Shown here: positions 7,482-17,527 of the stretch, piece by piece | Numbering within the stretch: position 1 is the stretch's first letter | Layout: the number at the start of each line of letters is the position of its first letter | Assembly: GCF_014652315.1 (NCBI RefSeq) | Contig: NZ_BMYO01000001.1 | Location: forward strand, 310,001 to 374,000 | Direction: 5' to 3' | Origin: Jeongeupia chitinilytica | GTDB lineage: Bacteria; Pseudomonadota; Gammaproteobacteria; Burkholderiales; Chitinibacteraceae | Length of the DNA stretch: 64,000 bases | Made by a program: the position numbers and the translations under genes | Notes under the pieces: generated by a model | Told to the model about the DNA's origin: nothing | Database searches by the model: none | The model's input: the letters and a program-made list of their open reading frames with translations, nothing else

Positions 7482-9209
7482 TTAAAAGTGCATTTTCGAT
7501 TCGGCCAGCCGGTACAGCCGGCGCCAGACGAAGTGGTTGAGGCTCATCACGAAGACGCACATCACGCCGATGCCGAGCGCGATGCGCGGGAAATCGCCGG
7601 TGGCGGTCATCTGCGCGATGTAGCTGCCGAGGCCCTCGGCCTTCAGCGTGGTCGGCCCCCAGGACACGAACTCGGCAACGATGCTGGCGTTCCACGAGCC
7701 GCCGCTGGCGGTGATCGCGCCGGTGACGAAGCTCGGGAACACCGCCGGCAGCAGATAGCGCTTCCACTTCAGCCAGCCGGTGAGGCCGAGATTCTGCGCC
7801 GCGTAGCGCAGTTCGGTCGGTACCGTCGACGCACCGGCGATCACGTTGAACAGGATGTACCACTGCGTGCCCAGTACCATCAGCGGTGACAGCCAGACGT
7901 TCGGGTTCAATCCGAAGTGGACGATGATCATGACCGCAATCGGGAACATCAGGTTGGCCGGAAAGGCGGCGAGGAACTGGGCGATGGCTTGCAGCCGGTC
8001 GGCCCAGCGCGGGTTCAGTCCGATCCAGATGCCGATCGGCACCCAGAACAGCGCGGCAAGCCCGATCAGCAGCAGCACGCGCACCAGCGTGTAGAAGCCG
8101 AGCACGAAGACGTGGCCGGCTTCGGCCCAGCCCACTTCGGCATGGACGAAGGCGAACAGCTGATAGGCCGCGATCAGCACCAGTGCCGTGATCACCGCAT
8201 CGGTGGCACGCGATTGCCAGGCCGGCGTGGGCGCCGGTTTGGCGAGAATCGACGTGCCGTCGTGCGACTTGCGGAACCAGGTAAAGCTGCGCTCGAACAC
8301 GGCAATGCCGGACAGTGCGACCTTCTGCATCACCTCGGTCCGGCGCGCCAGCGTCAGCAGCCACGAGGATTGCGCGGCATCGCTGCCGGTGGCTTCGAAG
8401 CGGAACTTGTCGGCCCAGGCCAGGAGCGGGCGGAAGAACAGCTGGTCATACAACAGGATGCCGATGCCCATGGCCGCAATCGCCCAGCCGATCGCGCCGA
8501 GGTCGCGGGCGTCAATCGCCGCGGCGATGTAGGAGCCGATGCCGGGCAGCTTGATGTCCTGACCCGAAACCGAGATGGCCTCGGAGGCGACAACGAAAAA
8601 CCAGCCGCCCGACATCGACATCATCATGTTCCACAGCAGCTGCGGCATCGCGAACGGCAGCTCCAGCCGCCAGAAGCGCTGCCAGCCCGAGAGCTGGAAG
8701 ACGCGTGCGGCCTCCTGCAGTTCGTTCGGCACCGTGCGCATCGACTGGTACAGCGAGAACGCCATGTTCCAGGCCTGCGACGTGAAGATTGCGAAGATCG
8801 CCGCGCACTCGACCCCGAACAGGTTGCCGGGGAACAGCGCGATGAAGCCGGTCACGGTGATCGACAGGAAACCCAGGACCGGGATCGACTGCAGGATGTC
8901 GAGCATCGGCACCAGCACCTTCTCGCAGGCGCGGATCTTGGCGGCGAGCGCGGCGAACACGAAGCTGAACAGCAGCGAGGCCGCCAGTGCGATGAACATG
9001 CGCAAGGTCGTGCGCAGCAGGTAGTAGGGCAGTGACGCCGGGTCGAGCGAGATCGGCAGGACCGCACCGATCTGATAGGGCGCGACCATCTGCCGCGCGC
9101 CGTAGGCAAGCAGGACCAGCGTGGCCAGAACCAGCGGCAACAGCGCCCAGTCCCAGCGGTTGCCGCCGGCGTCGACGACCTGACGGGGAAAATATTGGAA
9201 ACGGATCAT
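7482..9209 (-). CDS. ABC transporter permease with two fused BPD-type domains
   Basis: A 575-residue inner-membrane protein containing two permease halves. Each half ends with an ATPase-contact loop: EAARVFQLSGWQRFWRLELP in the first and YAAQNLGLTGWLKWKRYLLP in the second. These are nitrate/sulfonate-importer-type EAA loops. The fused architecture means the two translocation subunits are one chain, serving with the ATPase just downstream. The ATG at 9209 was chosen; a TTG two codons earlier (9215) is also possible, and neither has a good ribosome site. The substrate is unknown because no binding protein lies nearby. Confidence 0.83.
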   Translation of the reverse strand: MIRFQYFPRQVVDAGGNRWDWALLPLVLATLVLLAYGARQMVAPYQIGAVLPISLDPASLPYYLLRTTLRMFIALAASLLFSFVFAALAAKIRACEKVLVPMLDILQSIPVLGFLSITVTGFIALFPGNLFGVECAAIFAIFTSQAWNMAFSLYQSMRTVPNELQEAARVFQLSGWQRFWRLELPFAMPQLLWNMMMSMSGGWFFVVASEAISVSGQDIKLPGIGSYIAAAIDARDLGAIGWAIAAMGIGILLYDQLFFRPLLAWADKFRFEATGSDAAQSSWLLTLARRTEVMQKVALSGIAVFERSFTWFRKSHDGTSILAKPAPTPAWQSRATDAVITALVLIAAYQLFAFVHAEVGWAEAGHVFVLGFYTLVRVLLLIGLAALFWVPIGIWIGLNPRWADRLQAIAQFLAAFPANLMFPIAVMIIVHFGLNPNVWLSPLMVLGTQWYILFNVIAGASTVPTELRYAAQNLGLTGWLKWKRYLLPAVFPSFVTGAITASGGSWNASIVAEFVSWGPTTLKAEGLGSYIAQMTATGDFPRIALGIGVMCVFVMSLNHFVWRRLYRLAESKMHF

Positions 9210-9407
9210 TCGCAATCAAGGCTGAAGGGCTAAGACGAGTATCGGCATTTTCTGCCGTCTTGCACCGGCGCAATCGCGGCAAGCGCACGGCGGTGTGCAG
9301 GTGTGCTTAACGCCGGAGGCGCATTACGGTTGGCATCCCGGTAAAAAATCGCTGCGCGACACTGCCGTCATCGTGCCCGCCCCGGATTGCAATCGTGCGA
9401 ACGGCGG

Positions 9408-9442
9408 AAAACAAAACGCCGCATCCCGAGGGATGCGGCGTT
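9408..9442 (-). terminator. Intrinsic terminator after lpdA
   Basis: A 13-bp perfect inverted repeat (arms 9415-9427 and 9430-9442) followed on the minus strand by TTTTGTTTT. It lies 18 bp beyond the lpdA stop and closes the aceE-aceF-lpdA transcription unit. Confidence 0.9.
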
Positions 9443-9459
9443 CCGGTCCGGCTGCGCGT

Positions 9460-11256
9460 TCAGCGCTTGCGCTGCGGCGGCAGGTCGGTGCAGACGCCCT
9501 TGGCGACTTCGGCGGCCATGCCGATCGATTCGCCCATGGTCGGATGCGGGTGGATGGTCTTGCCGATGTCCACGGCATCCGCGCCCATCTCGATCGCCAG
9601 GCAGATTTCGCCGATCATGTCGCCGGCGTGCGGCCCGACGATGGCGCCGCCGATGATCTGGCCGTTGTCGGCGTCGAAAATCAGCTTGGTGAAGCCTTCG
9701 TCACGACCGTTGGCAATCGCGCGGCCCGAAGCGGCCCACGGGAACACGCCCTTGAGAATGGCCTTGCCGTCCTTCTTGGCCTGGTCTTCGGTGATGCCGA
9801 CCCATGCCACTTCCGGGTCGGTATACGCGACGCCCGGAATCACGCGCGCGTCGAAGTAGGCCTTCTCGCCGAAGGCATTCTCGGCAGCGACGTGGGCTTC
9901 GTGCACGGCCTTGTGGGCCAGCATCGGCTGGCCGACAAGGTCGCCGATCGCGAAGATGTGCGGCACGTTGGTGCGCTGCTGGCTGTCGACGTTGATGAAG
10001 CCGCGCGGATCGACGATCACGCCGGCGTTCTCGGCGCCGATCTTCTTGCCGTTCGGCACGCGGCCGGTCGCGTGCAGCACCAGGTCGTAACGGACCGGCT
10101 CTTTCGGCGCTTTTTCACCTTCGAACGTCGCCCAGATGCCGTCGTCCTTGGCTTCGAGCGCCACGGTCTTGGTATTGAGCATGATGTTGTCGAAGCGGTG
10201 GGCGTTCCACTTTTCCCAGACCTTGACGAGGTCGCGGTCGGCGCCCTGCATCAGGCCGTCGGTCATTTCGACCACGTCCAGACGCGAGCCCAGCGTCGAG
10301 TAAACCGTACCCATTTCCAGACCGATGATGCCGCCGCCGAGGATGAGCATCTTGCCCGGCACCGACTTCAGTTCGAGTGCGCCGGTCGAGTCGACCACGC
10401 GCGGATCGTCCGGCACGAAGGGCAGCTTGAATACCGACGAGCCGGCGGCAATGATCGCCTTGTTGAACTTGACGATCTTCTTCTCGCCGGTCAGCTCCTT
10501 GCCCGAACCCGAAGTCAGTTGCACTTCGATGTGATGCGGGTCGATGAAGGTGCCGACGCCGCGGACGGTCTCGACCTTGCGGGCCTTGGCCATGCCGGCG
10601 AGGCCGCCGGTCAGCTTGCCGATGACCTTTTCCTTGTAGCCGCGCAGCGCGTCGATATCGATTTCGGGCGCGCCGAACTTGATGCCGTTGGTGGCGAGGT
10701 GTGCGACTTCGTCGATGACGAAGGCGTTGTGCAGCAGGGCCTTGGACGGAATGCAGCCGACATTGAGGCAGACGCCGCCGAGGGTGGCGAAGCGCTCGAT
10801 GATGACGGTCTTCATGCCGAGGTCGGCCGAGCGGAATGCGGCGGAATAACCGCCGGGACCGCCGCCGAGGACCATCATGTCGCATTCGATGTCGGCACCG
10901 CCGCTGTGGCTGCCGGCTTGCGGTGCGGCGACCGGGGCCGCTGCGGGCGCCGGTGCTGCCGCGGCGGGCGCCGGCGCCGGCGCGGGTGACGGTGCGGGTG
11001 ACGGTGCGGCTGCGCCAGCCGAGACTTCGACCACGGCGATCAGGCCGCCTTCGGATATCTTGTCGCCGACCTTGACCTTGACTTCGGTGACGACGCCGGC
11101 GTGGGTCGCCGGGACTTCCATCGTCGCCTTGTCGGTTTCCAGCGTGATCAGGCTGTCTTCGACGGCGACGGTGTCGCCGACCTTGACGAAGACTTCGATG
11201 ATGTCGACGTTGTCGTGGCCGCCGATATCCGGAACCTTGAGTTCAATCGTGCTCAT
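9460..11256 (-). CDS. lpdA: Dihydrolipoyl dehydrogenase (E3) with N-terminal lipoyl domain
   Basis: Reoxidises dihydrolipoamide of the pyruvate dehydrogenase complex with NAD. The 598-residue protein has a lipoyl domain (residues 1-78, lipoylated Lys43 in ETDKATM), an Ala/Pro-rich linker (about 80-110), then the flavoenzyme: FAD loop GGGPGGYSAA, redox pair Cys-Leu-Asn-Val-Gly-Cys in GGVCLNVGCIPSK, NAD loop GGGIIGLEMG, and the His-Glu base in HPHPTMGES. Such lipoyl-E3 fusions are known in Neisseria and relatives. The ATG at 11256 has a GGAAG ribosome site. It is the last gene of the PDH operon. Confidence 0.95.
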   Translation of the reverse strand: MSTIELKVPDIGGHDNVDIIEVFVKVGDTVAVEDSLITLETDKATMEVPATHAGVVTEVKVKVGDKISEGGLIAVVEVSAGAAAPSPAPSPAPAPAPAAAAPAPAAAPVAAPQAGSHSGGADIECDMMVLGGGPGGYSAAFRSADLGMKTVIIERFATLGGVCLNVGCIPSKALLHNAFVIDEVAHLATNGIKFGAPEIDIDALRGYKEKVIGKLTGGLAGMAKARKVETVRGVGTFIDPHHIEVQLTSGSGKELTGEKKIVKFNKAIIAAGSSVFKLPFVPDDPRVVDSTGALELKSVPGKMLILGGGIIGLEMGTVYSTLGSRLDVVEMTDGLMQGADRDLVKVWEKWNAHRFDNIMLNTKTVALEAKDDGIWATFEGEKAPKEPVRYDLVLHATGRVPNGKKIGAENAGVIVDPRGFINVDSQQRTNVPHIFAIGDLVGQPMLAHKAVHEAHVAAENAFGEKAYFDARVIPGVAYTDPEVAWVGITEDQAKKDGKAILKGVFPWAASGRAIANGRDEGFTKLIFDADNGQIIGGAIVGPHAGDMIGEICLAIEMGADAVDIGKTIHPHPTMGESIGMAAEVAKGVCTDLPPQRKR

Positions 11257-11347
11257 GGTTGCTTCCAATTCAGTTGCTTGGGGCGGCCGCGGTCAGGCGG
11301 CCGCCGCTGGACGAGCGGTGCGGTCTTGTGGACGCGCACCACCGGCT

Positions 11348-12985
11348 TTAGAGGACCAGGCGACGGATGTCCGCCAGCAGCTTGCCCAGATGTACGGTGA
11401 AGCGACCGGCTTGTGCGCCGTCGATCACGCGGTGATCGAAGGACAGCGACAGCGGGCACATCAGGCGCGGCGCGAATTCCTTGCCGTTCCAGACCGGCTT
11501 GATCTGGCTCTTGCAGACGCCGAGGATCGCGACTTCCGGTGCATTGACGATCGGCGTGAAGCTGGTGCCGCCGATGCCGCCGAGCGAGCTGATCGTGAAC
11601 GTCGCACCCTGCATGTCGGTCGGCTTGAGCTTGCCTTCGCGCGCCAGCGCCGACAGGTCGGTCAGTTCCTTGGTGATCTGCTTCAGACCCTTCTGGTCGA
11701 CGTTCTTGATGACCGGAACGACGAGACCGTTCGGCGTGTCGGCGGCAAAACCGATGTTGTAGTACTGCTTCAGCACCAGATTGTCACCGTCGAGCGACGA
11801 GTTCATTTCCGGGAACGCCTTCAGCGCTTCGGCGGCGGCCTTGATGATGAAGGCCAGCGGCGAGAGCTTCAGGCCGGCCTTTTCCCATTCCTTGCCGATG
11901 GTCTTGCGGAAGTCTTCCAGCTCGGTGATGTCGCACTCGTCGTTGAACGTGACGTGCGGAATGATCACCCAGTTGCGGTGCAGGTTGGCACCGGAGATCT
12001 TCTTGATCTTCGACAGCGGCTTGGTCTCGACCGGGCCGAACTTGGCGAAGTCGACCTTCGGCCACGGCAGCAGGTCCAGACCCGCACCCGAACCGCCGGT
12101 AGCGGCGGCAACCGGGGCTGCTGTCGCGCCCGACATCACCGACTTGACGAAGTTCTGCACGTCTTCGTGCAGGATGCGGCCCTTCGGACCCGAACCGCTG
12201 ACGCGCGACAGGTCGACGCCGAGGTCACGGGCGAAACGGCGCACCGACGGGCTGGCGTGAGCTTTCCTGAAGCTCGCGTCGTCGATCTTCGCGGCCGGCG
12301 CGGCAACGGCTGCAGCCGTCGGCGCTGGGGCAGGTGCGGCGACCGGTGCCGGTGCAGCAGCGACAGGTGCCGGTGCGGCCGCAGCCGGAGCGGCTACCGC
12401 TGCGGCTGCGCCCTTGACGGTGACGATCAGTGCGCCCTGGGCGACCTTGTCGCCGACCTTGATGGCGACCGATTCGACCACACCCGCGGCGGTCGACGGC
12501 ACTTCCATCGAGGCCTTGTCCGATTCGAGCGTGACGAGGCTGTCGTCGACGGCGATGGTGTCGCCGACCTTGACTGTGACCTCGATCACTTCGACGGCGT
12601 CGAAGTTGCCGATGTCCGGAACGCGGACTTCGATGGACTGCGCTGCTGCTGGCGCAGCGGCCGGTGCCGCCGCCGGAGCGGCTACCGGTGCAGGTGCTGC
12701 AGCCTGGGCCGGTGCGGCAGCCGGTGCAGGTGCCGAAGCGGCGGCAGCGGCCTCGAGGACCAGCACGACGCTGCCTTCGGAAACCTTGTCGCCGACCTTG
12801 ATCTTCATTTCCTTGACGACACCGGCGTGGGTCGCCGGTACTTCCATCGTCGCCTTGTCGGTTTCCAGCGTGATCAGCGATTGTTCGACGTCGACGGTAT
12901 CGCCGACGTTGACCAGCACTTCGATGACGTCGACGTTGTCGTGGCCACCGATATCGGGGACTTTCAGTTCAATGATGTTGCTCAT
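11348..12985 (-). CDS. aceF: Dihydrolipoamide acetyltransferase (PDH E2)
   Basis: Core of the pyruvate dehydrogenase complex; transfers acetyl from lipoamide to CoA. In 545 residues there are two lipoyl domains (Lys44 in ETDKATM, and a second in ESDKASM near residue 158), both followed by Ala/Pro swinging linkers. A peripheral-subunit-binding domain follows (SPSVRRFARDLGVDL), then the catalytic domain ending in the active-site segment SFDHRVIDGA. The ATG at 12985 matches the family start. A strong hairpin (13042-13063) sits between aceE and aceF, perhaps tuning mRNA stability. Its first lipoyl domain is almost copied in lpdA. Confidence 0.95.
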   Translation of the reverse strand: MSNIIELKVPDIGGHDNVDVIEVLVNVGDTVDVEQSLITLETDKATMEVPATHAGVVKEMKIKVGDKVSEGSVVLVLEAAAAASAPAPAAAPAQAAAPAPVAAPAAAPAAAPAAAQSIEVRVPDIGNFDAVEVIEVTVKVGDTIAVDDSLVTLESDKASMEVPSTAAGVVESVAIKVGDKVAQGALIVTVKGAAAAVAAPAAAAPAPVAAAPAPVAAPAPAPTAAAVAAPAAKIDDASFRKAHASPSVRRFARDLGVDLSRVSGSGPKGRILHEDVQNFVKSVMSGATAAPVAAATGGSGAGLDLLPWPKVDFAKFGPVETKPLSKIKKISGANLHRNWVIIPHVTFNDECDITELEDFRKTIGKEWEKAGLKLSPLAFIIKAAAEALKAFPEMNSSLDGDNLVLKQYYNIGFAADTPNGLVVPVIKNVDQKGLKQITKELTDLSALAREGKLKPTDMQGATFTISSLGGIGGTSFTPIVNAPEVAILGVCKSQIKPVWNGKEFAPRLMCPLSLSFDHRVIDGAQAGRFTVHLGKLLADIRRLVL

Positions 12986-13077
12986 TGTTGTTCCCTGTGA
13001 GGGGTTGGGGACAGGGCGCAGGCCCTGCCTCGGATCAATCACGTCCGGCCACGGGGCCGGACGCCTCACTCATGCAA

Positions 13078-15735
13078 TCAGACGGTCCAGGGTGCCGGAC
13101 GGTCCGCGTTGATGCCGTACTTGGCAATCGCTTCGGCAACCTTGTCGAAGCCGATCTTGCCGTCGTCGGCCAGTGCTTTCAGTGCGGCGACGGCAACGTG
13201 GAAGCGGTCGACTTCGAAGAAGCTGCGCAGCGCGTCGCGGCTGTCCGAGCGGCCGTAGCCGTCGGTGCCGAGCACGACGTAGCGGTTCGGTACGTATTCG
13301 CGGATCTGGTCGGCGAAGGTGCGCTTGTAGTCGGTCGCGGCGATCACCGGGCCTTCCGCGCCCTTCAGGCACTGGGTCACGTACGGCACGTGCTGCTCGG
13401 CGGTCGGATGCAGCAGGTTGTAGCGCGACGCGTTGACCCCGTCGCGGCGCAGCTCGTTGAAGCTGGTGGCGGACCAGATGTCGGCGTCGACGCCGAAGTC
13501 GGCCTTGAGCAGGTCGGCCGCGGCGATGACTTCGCGGAAGATCGTGCCCGAACCCATCAGCTGGACCTTGAGCTTGCCGGCGTCGCCCTGGCGGAACTTG
13601 TACAGACCCTTGAGGATGCCGGCCTCCGCGCCTTCCGGCATGGCCGGGTGCGCGTAGTTCTCGTTCATCAGCGTCAGGTAGTAGTAGATGTTTTCCTGGT
13701 CCTGATACATCCGCTTCATGCCGTCCTGAACGATCACGGCCAGCTCGTAGGCGAAGGTCGGGTCGTACGAGACGCAGTTCGGGATGTACTCGGCGAACAG
13801 CTGGGTGTGGCCGTCCTGGTGCTGCAGGCCTTCGCCGTTCAGCGTGGTCCGGCCGGCGGTACCGCCGAGCAGGAAGCCGCGCGCGCGCAGGTCGCCGGCC
13901 GCCCAGGCCAGGTCACCGATACGCTGGAAGCCGAACATCGAGTAGTAGATGTAGAACGGAATCATCGTCACGCCGTGGTTGGCGTAGGCGGTGGCCGCGG
14001 CGATCCAGTCGCTCATCGCGCCGGCTTCGTTGATGCCTTCCTGCAGGATCTGGCCGGTGGTCGATTCCTTGTAGAACATCAGCTGGTCGGCGTCTTCCGG
14101 TGCGTACAGCTGGCCGACGTGCGACCAGATGCCGAGCTGGCGGAACATGCCTTCCATGCCGAAGGTACGCGACTCGTCCGGCACGATCGGCACGACGCGC
14201 TTGCCGATGTTCTTGTCCTTGACCAGCGTGCCGAGCAGACGCACGAACGCCATCGTGGTCGAGCTTTCACGCTCGCCCGACGAGTCGAGCAGTGCCTTGA
14301 AGGCGTCGAGGCCCGGGACCTGCAGCGGCTCGTCGACCGGCTTGCGTGCCGGCAGGTAGCCGCCGAGCGCCGCGCGGCGTTCGTGCATGTACTTGAGTTC
14401 CGGCGCATCGGCCGGCGGTGCGTAGAACTTGCACGCCTTGGCTTCTTCGTCGGTGAGCGGAATCTTGAAACGGTCGCGCAGGTGAAGCAGGTCGTCTTCC
14501 GACAGCTTCTTGGTCTGGTGGGCGACGTTCTGCGATTCGCCCGCCGCGCCCATGCCGTAGCCCTTGACGGTCTTGACCAGCAGCAGCGTCGGCTGGCCCT
14601 TGTGTTCGACGGCGGCCTTGTAGCCGGCGTAGACCTTGTGCGGATCGTTGCCGCCGCGGGTCAGACGCCAGATGTCGTCGTCGGACATGTTCGAGACCAG
14701 GGCCTTCAGCTCCGGGGAGTTGAAGAAGTGCTCGCGCACGTAGGCGCCGTCCTTCGACTTGTAGGTCTGGTATTCGCCGTCGACGACTTCCATCATCCGG
14801 CGCTGGAGCAGGCCCTTCTCGTCCTTGGCCAGCAGGGCATCCCAGCCCGAGCCCCAGACGACCTTGATGACGTTCCAGCCCGAACCGCGGAAATCGCCTT
14901 CGAGTTCCTGGATGATCTTGCTGTTGCCGCGGACCGGACCGTCGAGACGCTGCAGGTTGCAGTTGATCACGAAGATCAGGTTGTCGAGGTTTTCACGGCC
15001 GGCCAGCGAAATCGCGCCGAGCGATTCCGGTTCGTCCATTTCGCCGTCGCCGCAGAAACACCAGACCTTGCGGTCACCCTTCTGTTCGAAGCCGCGGTCG
15101 CCGAGGTACTTCATGAAGCGGGCCTGGTAGATCGCCATGATCGGGCCGAGGCCCATCGACACGGTCGGGAACTGCCAGAAATTCGGCATCAGCCACGGGT
15201 GCGGGTACGACGACAGACCGCCGCCGTCGACTTCCTTGCGGAACTTGTCGAGCTGGTCTTCGGTGATGCGGCCTTCGAGGAAGGCACGCGAGTACATGCC
15301 CGGGGCGCAGTGGCCCTGGAAGTAGACGAGGTCGCCGCCGTGGTTGTCGCTCGGCGCATGCCAGAAGTGGTTCCAGCCCACGTCGTACAGCGTGGCCGCC
15401 GACGCGAACGAGGTGATGTGGCCGCCCGGATCGCCCTTGCCCGGCTTGTTGGCCTTGACGACCATCGCCGCCGCGTTCCAGCGGGTGTACGAACGGATGC
15501 GTTCTTCGAACGCGTGGTTGCCCGGGCTCTTGGCTTCCAGATGCGCCGGCACCGTGTTGATGTAGGCGGTGGTGGCGGTGTAGGGAATGTTCACGCCATC
15601 CTGACGGGCGTGATCGACAAGCTGCTCGACGAGGAAATGCGCGCGTTCGGCGCCTTCGTTGGCCAGGACGCCGTCAAGCGCCTCCAGCCATTCCCGTGTT
15701 TCCTGCGGATCGAGATCGTGATGCTGCTCTGCCAT
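13078..15735 (-). CDS. aceE: Pyruvate dehydrogenase E1 component (homodimeric type)
   Basis: Thiamine-diphosphate-dependent decarboxylation of pyruvate and reductive acetylation of lipoyl groups on AceF. 885 residues, the normal length of the single-chain E1. The TPP-Mg motif is GDGEMDEPES ending in INCNLQ, and GHCAPGMYSRAFLEGR and DGHTQLFAEYIPN are typical E1 segments. It is the first gene of aceE-aceF-lpdA. The ATG at 15735 lies 72 bp after the pgi stop, in a short A+T-rich stretch with TTATAAA that could hold its own promoter. It links the Entner-Doudoroff block, which yields pyruvate, to acetyl-CoA. Confidence 0.96.
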   Translation of the reverse strand: MAEQHHDLDPQETREWLEALDGVLANEGAERAHFLVEQLVDHARQDGVNIPYTATTAYINTVPAHLEAKSPGNHAFEERIRSYTRWNAAAMVVKANKPGKGDPGGHITSFASAATLYDVGWNHFWHAPSDNHGGDLVYFQGHCAPGMYSRAFLEGRITEDQLDKFRKEVDGGGLSSYPHPWLMPNFWQFPTVSMGLGPIMAIYQARFMKYLGDRGFEQKGDRKVWCFCGDGEMDEPESLGAISLAGRENLDNLIFVINCNLQRLDGPVRGNSKIIQELEGDFRGSGWNVIKVVWGSGWDALLAKDEKGLLQRRMMEVVDGEYQTYKSKDGAYVREHFFNSPELKALVSNMSDDDIWRLTRGGNDPHKVYAGYKAAVEHKGQPTLLLVKTVKGYGMGAAGESQNVAHQTKKLSEDDLLHLRDRFKIPLTDEEAKACKFYAPPADAPELKYMHERRAALGGYLPARKPVDEPLQVPGLDAFKALLDSSGERESSTTMAFVRLLGTLVKDKNIGKRVVPIVPDESRTFGMEGMFRQLGIWSHVGQLYAPEDADQLMFYKESTTGQILQEGINEAGAMSDWIAAATAYANHGVTMIPFYIYYSMFGFQRIGDLAWAAGDLRARGFLLGGTAGRTTLNGEGLQHQDGHTQLFAEYIPNCVSYDPTFAYELAVIVQDGMKRMYQDQENIYYYLTLMNENYAHPAMPEGAEAGILKGLYKFRQGDAGKLKVQLMGSGTIFREVIAAADLLKADFGVDADIWSATSFNELRRDGVNASRYNLLHPTAEQHVPYVTQCLKGAEGPVIAATDYKRTFADQIREYVPNRYVVLGTDGYGRSDSRDALRSFFEVDRFHVAVAALKALADDGKIGFDKVAEAIAKYGINADRPAPWTV

Positions 15736-15807
15736 TTATGTCTCTACCTTTATAACTAAAGAGGTTAGTAGTGGTGAGTCGCGGTTAGGCGCCTGCGCTG
15801 AGAGCGA

Positions 15808-17454
15808 TCAGCGCGGCACGTTCCGCTTGTAATAGTTGATTAATCCGTTGGTCGACGCGTCGTGGCTCGAAGTCAGCCCCGGCGTGACCAGATCGCTTTC
15901 GATCTTCTTCGCCAGCTGCTTGCCGAGTTCGACACCCCACTGGTCGTACGAGTTGACGTTCCAGATCGTCCCCTGCACGAAGACCTTGTGCTCGTACAGC
16001 GCGATCAGCGCGCCGAGACGACGCGGCGTCAGCCGCTGCATCAGGATCGAATTGGTCGGACGGTTGCCTTCGAAAATCTTGTGCGGCGCCAGCTCGTCCT
16101 GCGCGTCGCCGGTGATGCCGGCCTTGGCGAGTTCGGCGCGCACTTCGGCGTCGTTCTTGCCGCGCATGAAGGCTTCGGTCTGGGCGAAGAAGTTCGCCAT
16201 CAGGATGGTGCTGTGCGGTTCCGGAATTTCCGGATGCTCGATGCTGGCGATGAAGTCGATCGGCACCAGCTGCGAGCCCTGGTGCAGCATCTGGTAGTAG
16301 GCGTGCTGGCCGTTGATGCCGGCATCACCCCAGACGACCGGACCGGTGTGGTAGTCGACGCGATTGCCGTCGAGGTCGACGGTCTTGCCGTTCGACTCCA
16401 TGTCCAGCTGCTGCAGGTAGGCCGGGAAGCGCTGCAGCGACTGGTTGTACGGCGAGATCAGCTGGGTGTTGGCACCGAAGAAGTTCACGTACCAGATGCC
16501 GAGCATGCCCATGATCACCGGCAGGTTCTGCTCGAGCGGCTTGTTCTTGAAGTGCTCGTCCATGGTGTAGGCACCGTGGAGCAGGTCCTGGTAATCGTGC
16601 TTGCCGAGGTAGATGGCGATGGGCAGGCCGATGGCCGACCACAGCGAGTAGCGGCCGCCGACCCAGTCCCAGAACTCGAACATGTTGTTGAGGTCGATGC
16701 CGAACTCGGCGACGGCCTTGGCATTGGTCGACACGGCGACGAAATGCTTGGCGATGTGGGCCTCGTTGCCGACGCGGTCGATGAACCATTTGCGCGCTGT
16801 GCGGGCGTTGGTGATGGTTTCCTGAGTCGTGAACGTCTTGGAGGCGACGATGAACAGCGTCGTTTCCGGGTTCAGCTTCTTCAGCGTCGAGACGATCTGG
16901 TCGCCGTCGACGGTCGAGACGAAGTGCATCGTCAGGCGCTGGTGACCGAAGTCCTTCAGCGCATTGCAGACCATGACCGGACCGAGGTCGGAACCGCCGA
17001 TGCCGATGTTGACGATGTCGGTGAACGCCTTGCCGGTGTAACCGGTGCGCTCGCCCGAGCGGATCTCGTCGGAGAACTGGAACATCTTCTCCTTGACCGC
17101 GTTGACCTTGGGCATCACGTCTTCGCCGTCGACCCGGATCGGGTTCTTGTCGAGGTTGCGCAGCGCGACATGCAGGACGGCGCGGTTTTCGGTGATGTTG
17201 ATCTTTTCACCGGAAAACATTTTCTCGATCCGCGCCTTCAGCCCCGATTGCTCGGCCAGCTTGAACAGCAGCGACATGGTTTCTTCGGTGATGCGGTTCT
17301 TCGAGTAATCGAAGAACAGCCCGCCCGATTCGATCGAGAACTTCTCGAAGCGCTGCGGATCCTTTTCGAACAGCTCGCGCATGTGCAGCGGAGCCACTTC
17401 CTGGTAGTGCGCGGCAAGCGCCAGCCACGCCGGCGACTGGGTCAACTTCGACAT
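15808..17454 (-). CDS. pgi: Glucose-6-phosphate isomerase
   Basis: Interconverts glucose-6-phosphate and fructose-6-phosphate. The 548-residue length is typical. Family signatures include GIGGSDLGP, the SKTFTTQET segment, and GGRYSLWSAIGLP; the C-terminal YDQWGVELGK is also present. The ATG at 17454 has an AAGGA site; the frame is open to 17538 but that part is Lys/Arg-rich and unlike the family. It lies 73 bp downstream of hexR and probably belongs to the zwf-pgl-hexR-pgi unit. Pgi lets fructose-6-phosphate be returned to the Entner-Doudoroff pathway. Confidence 0.95.
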   Translation of the reverse strand: MSKLTQSPAWLALAAHYQEVAPLHMRELFEKDPQRFEKFSIESGGLFFDYSKNRITEETMSLLFKLAEQSGLKARIEKMFSGEKINITENRAVLHVALRNLDKNPIRVDGEDVMPKVNAVKEKMFQFSDEIRSGERTGYTGKAFTDIVNIGIGGSDLGPVMVCNALKDFGHQRLTMHFVSTVDGDQIVSTLKKLNPETTLFIVASKTFTTQETITNARTARKWFIDRVGNEAHIAKHFVAVSTNAKAVAEFGIDLNNMFEFWDWVGGRYSLWSAIGLPIAIYLGKHDYQDLLHGAYTMDEHFKNKPLEQNLPVIMGMLGIWYVNFFGANTQLISPYNQSLQRFPAYLQQLDMESNGKTVDLDGNRVDYHTGPVVWGDAGINGQHAYYQMLHQGSQLVPIDFIASIEHPEIPEPHSTILMANFFAQTEAFMRGKNDAEVRAELAKAGITGDAQDELAPHKIFEGNRPTNSILMQRLTPRRLGALIALYEHKVFVQGTIWNVNSYDQWGVELGKQLAKKIESDLVTPGLTSSHDASTNGLINYYKRNVPR

Positions 17455-17527
17455 CGACTCTTTCCTTCTCACGTTTTTTTTCACGGTACGTTTGCCGCGG
17501 TGGGCCGCGGTCTTGGCTACTGCTTGT

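Noticed and set aside
12985..15759. A 924-codon open frame on the plus strand antisense to aceE
   Set aside because: It mirrors the third-position G+C bias of aceE and has no start context, domain or repeat-free composition of its own; aceE is certain on the other strand.
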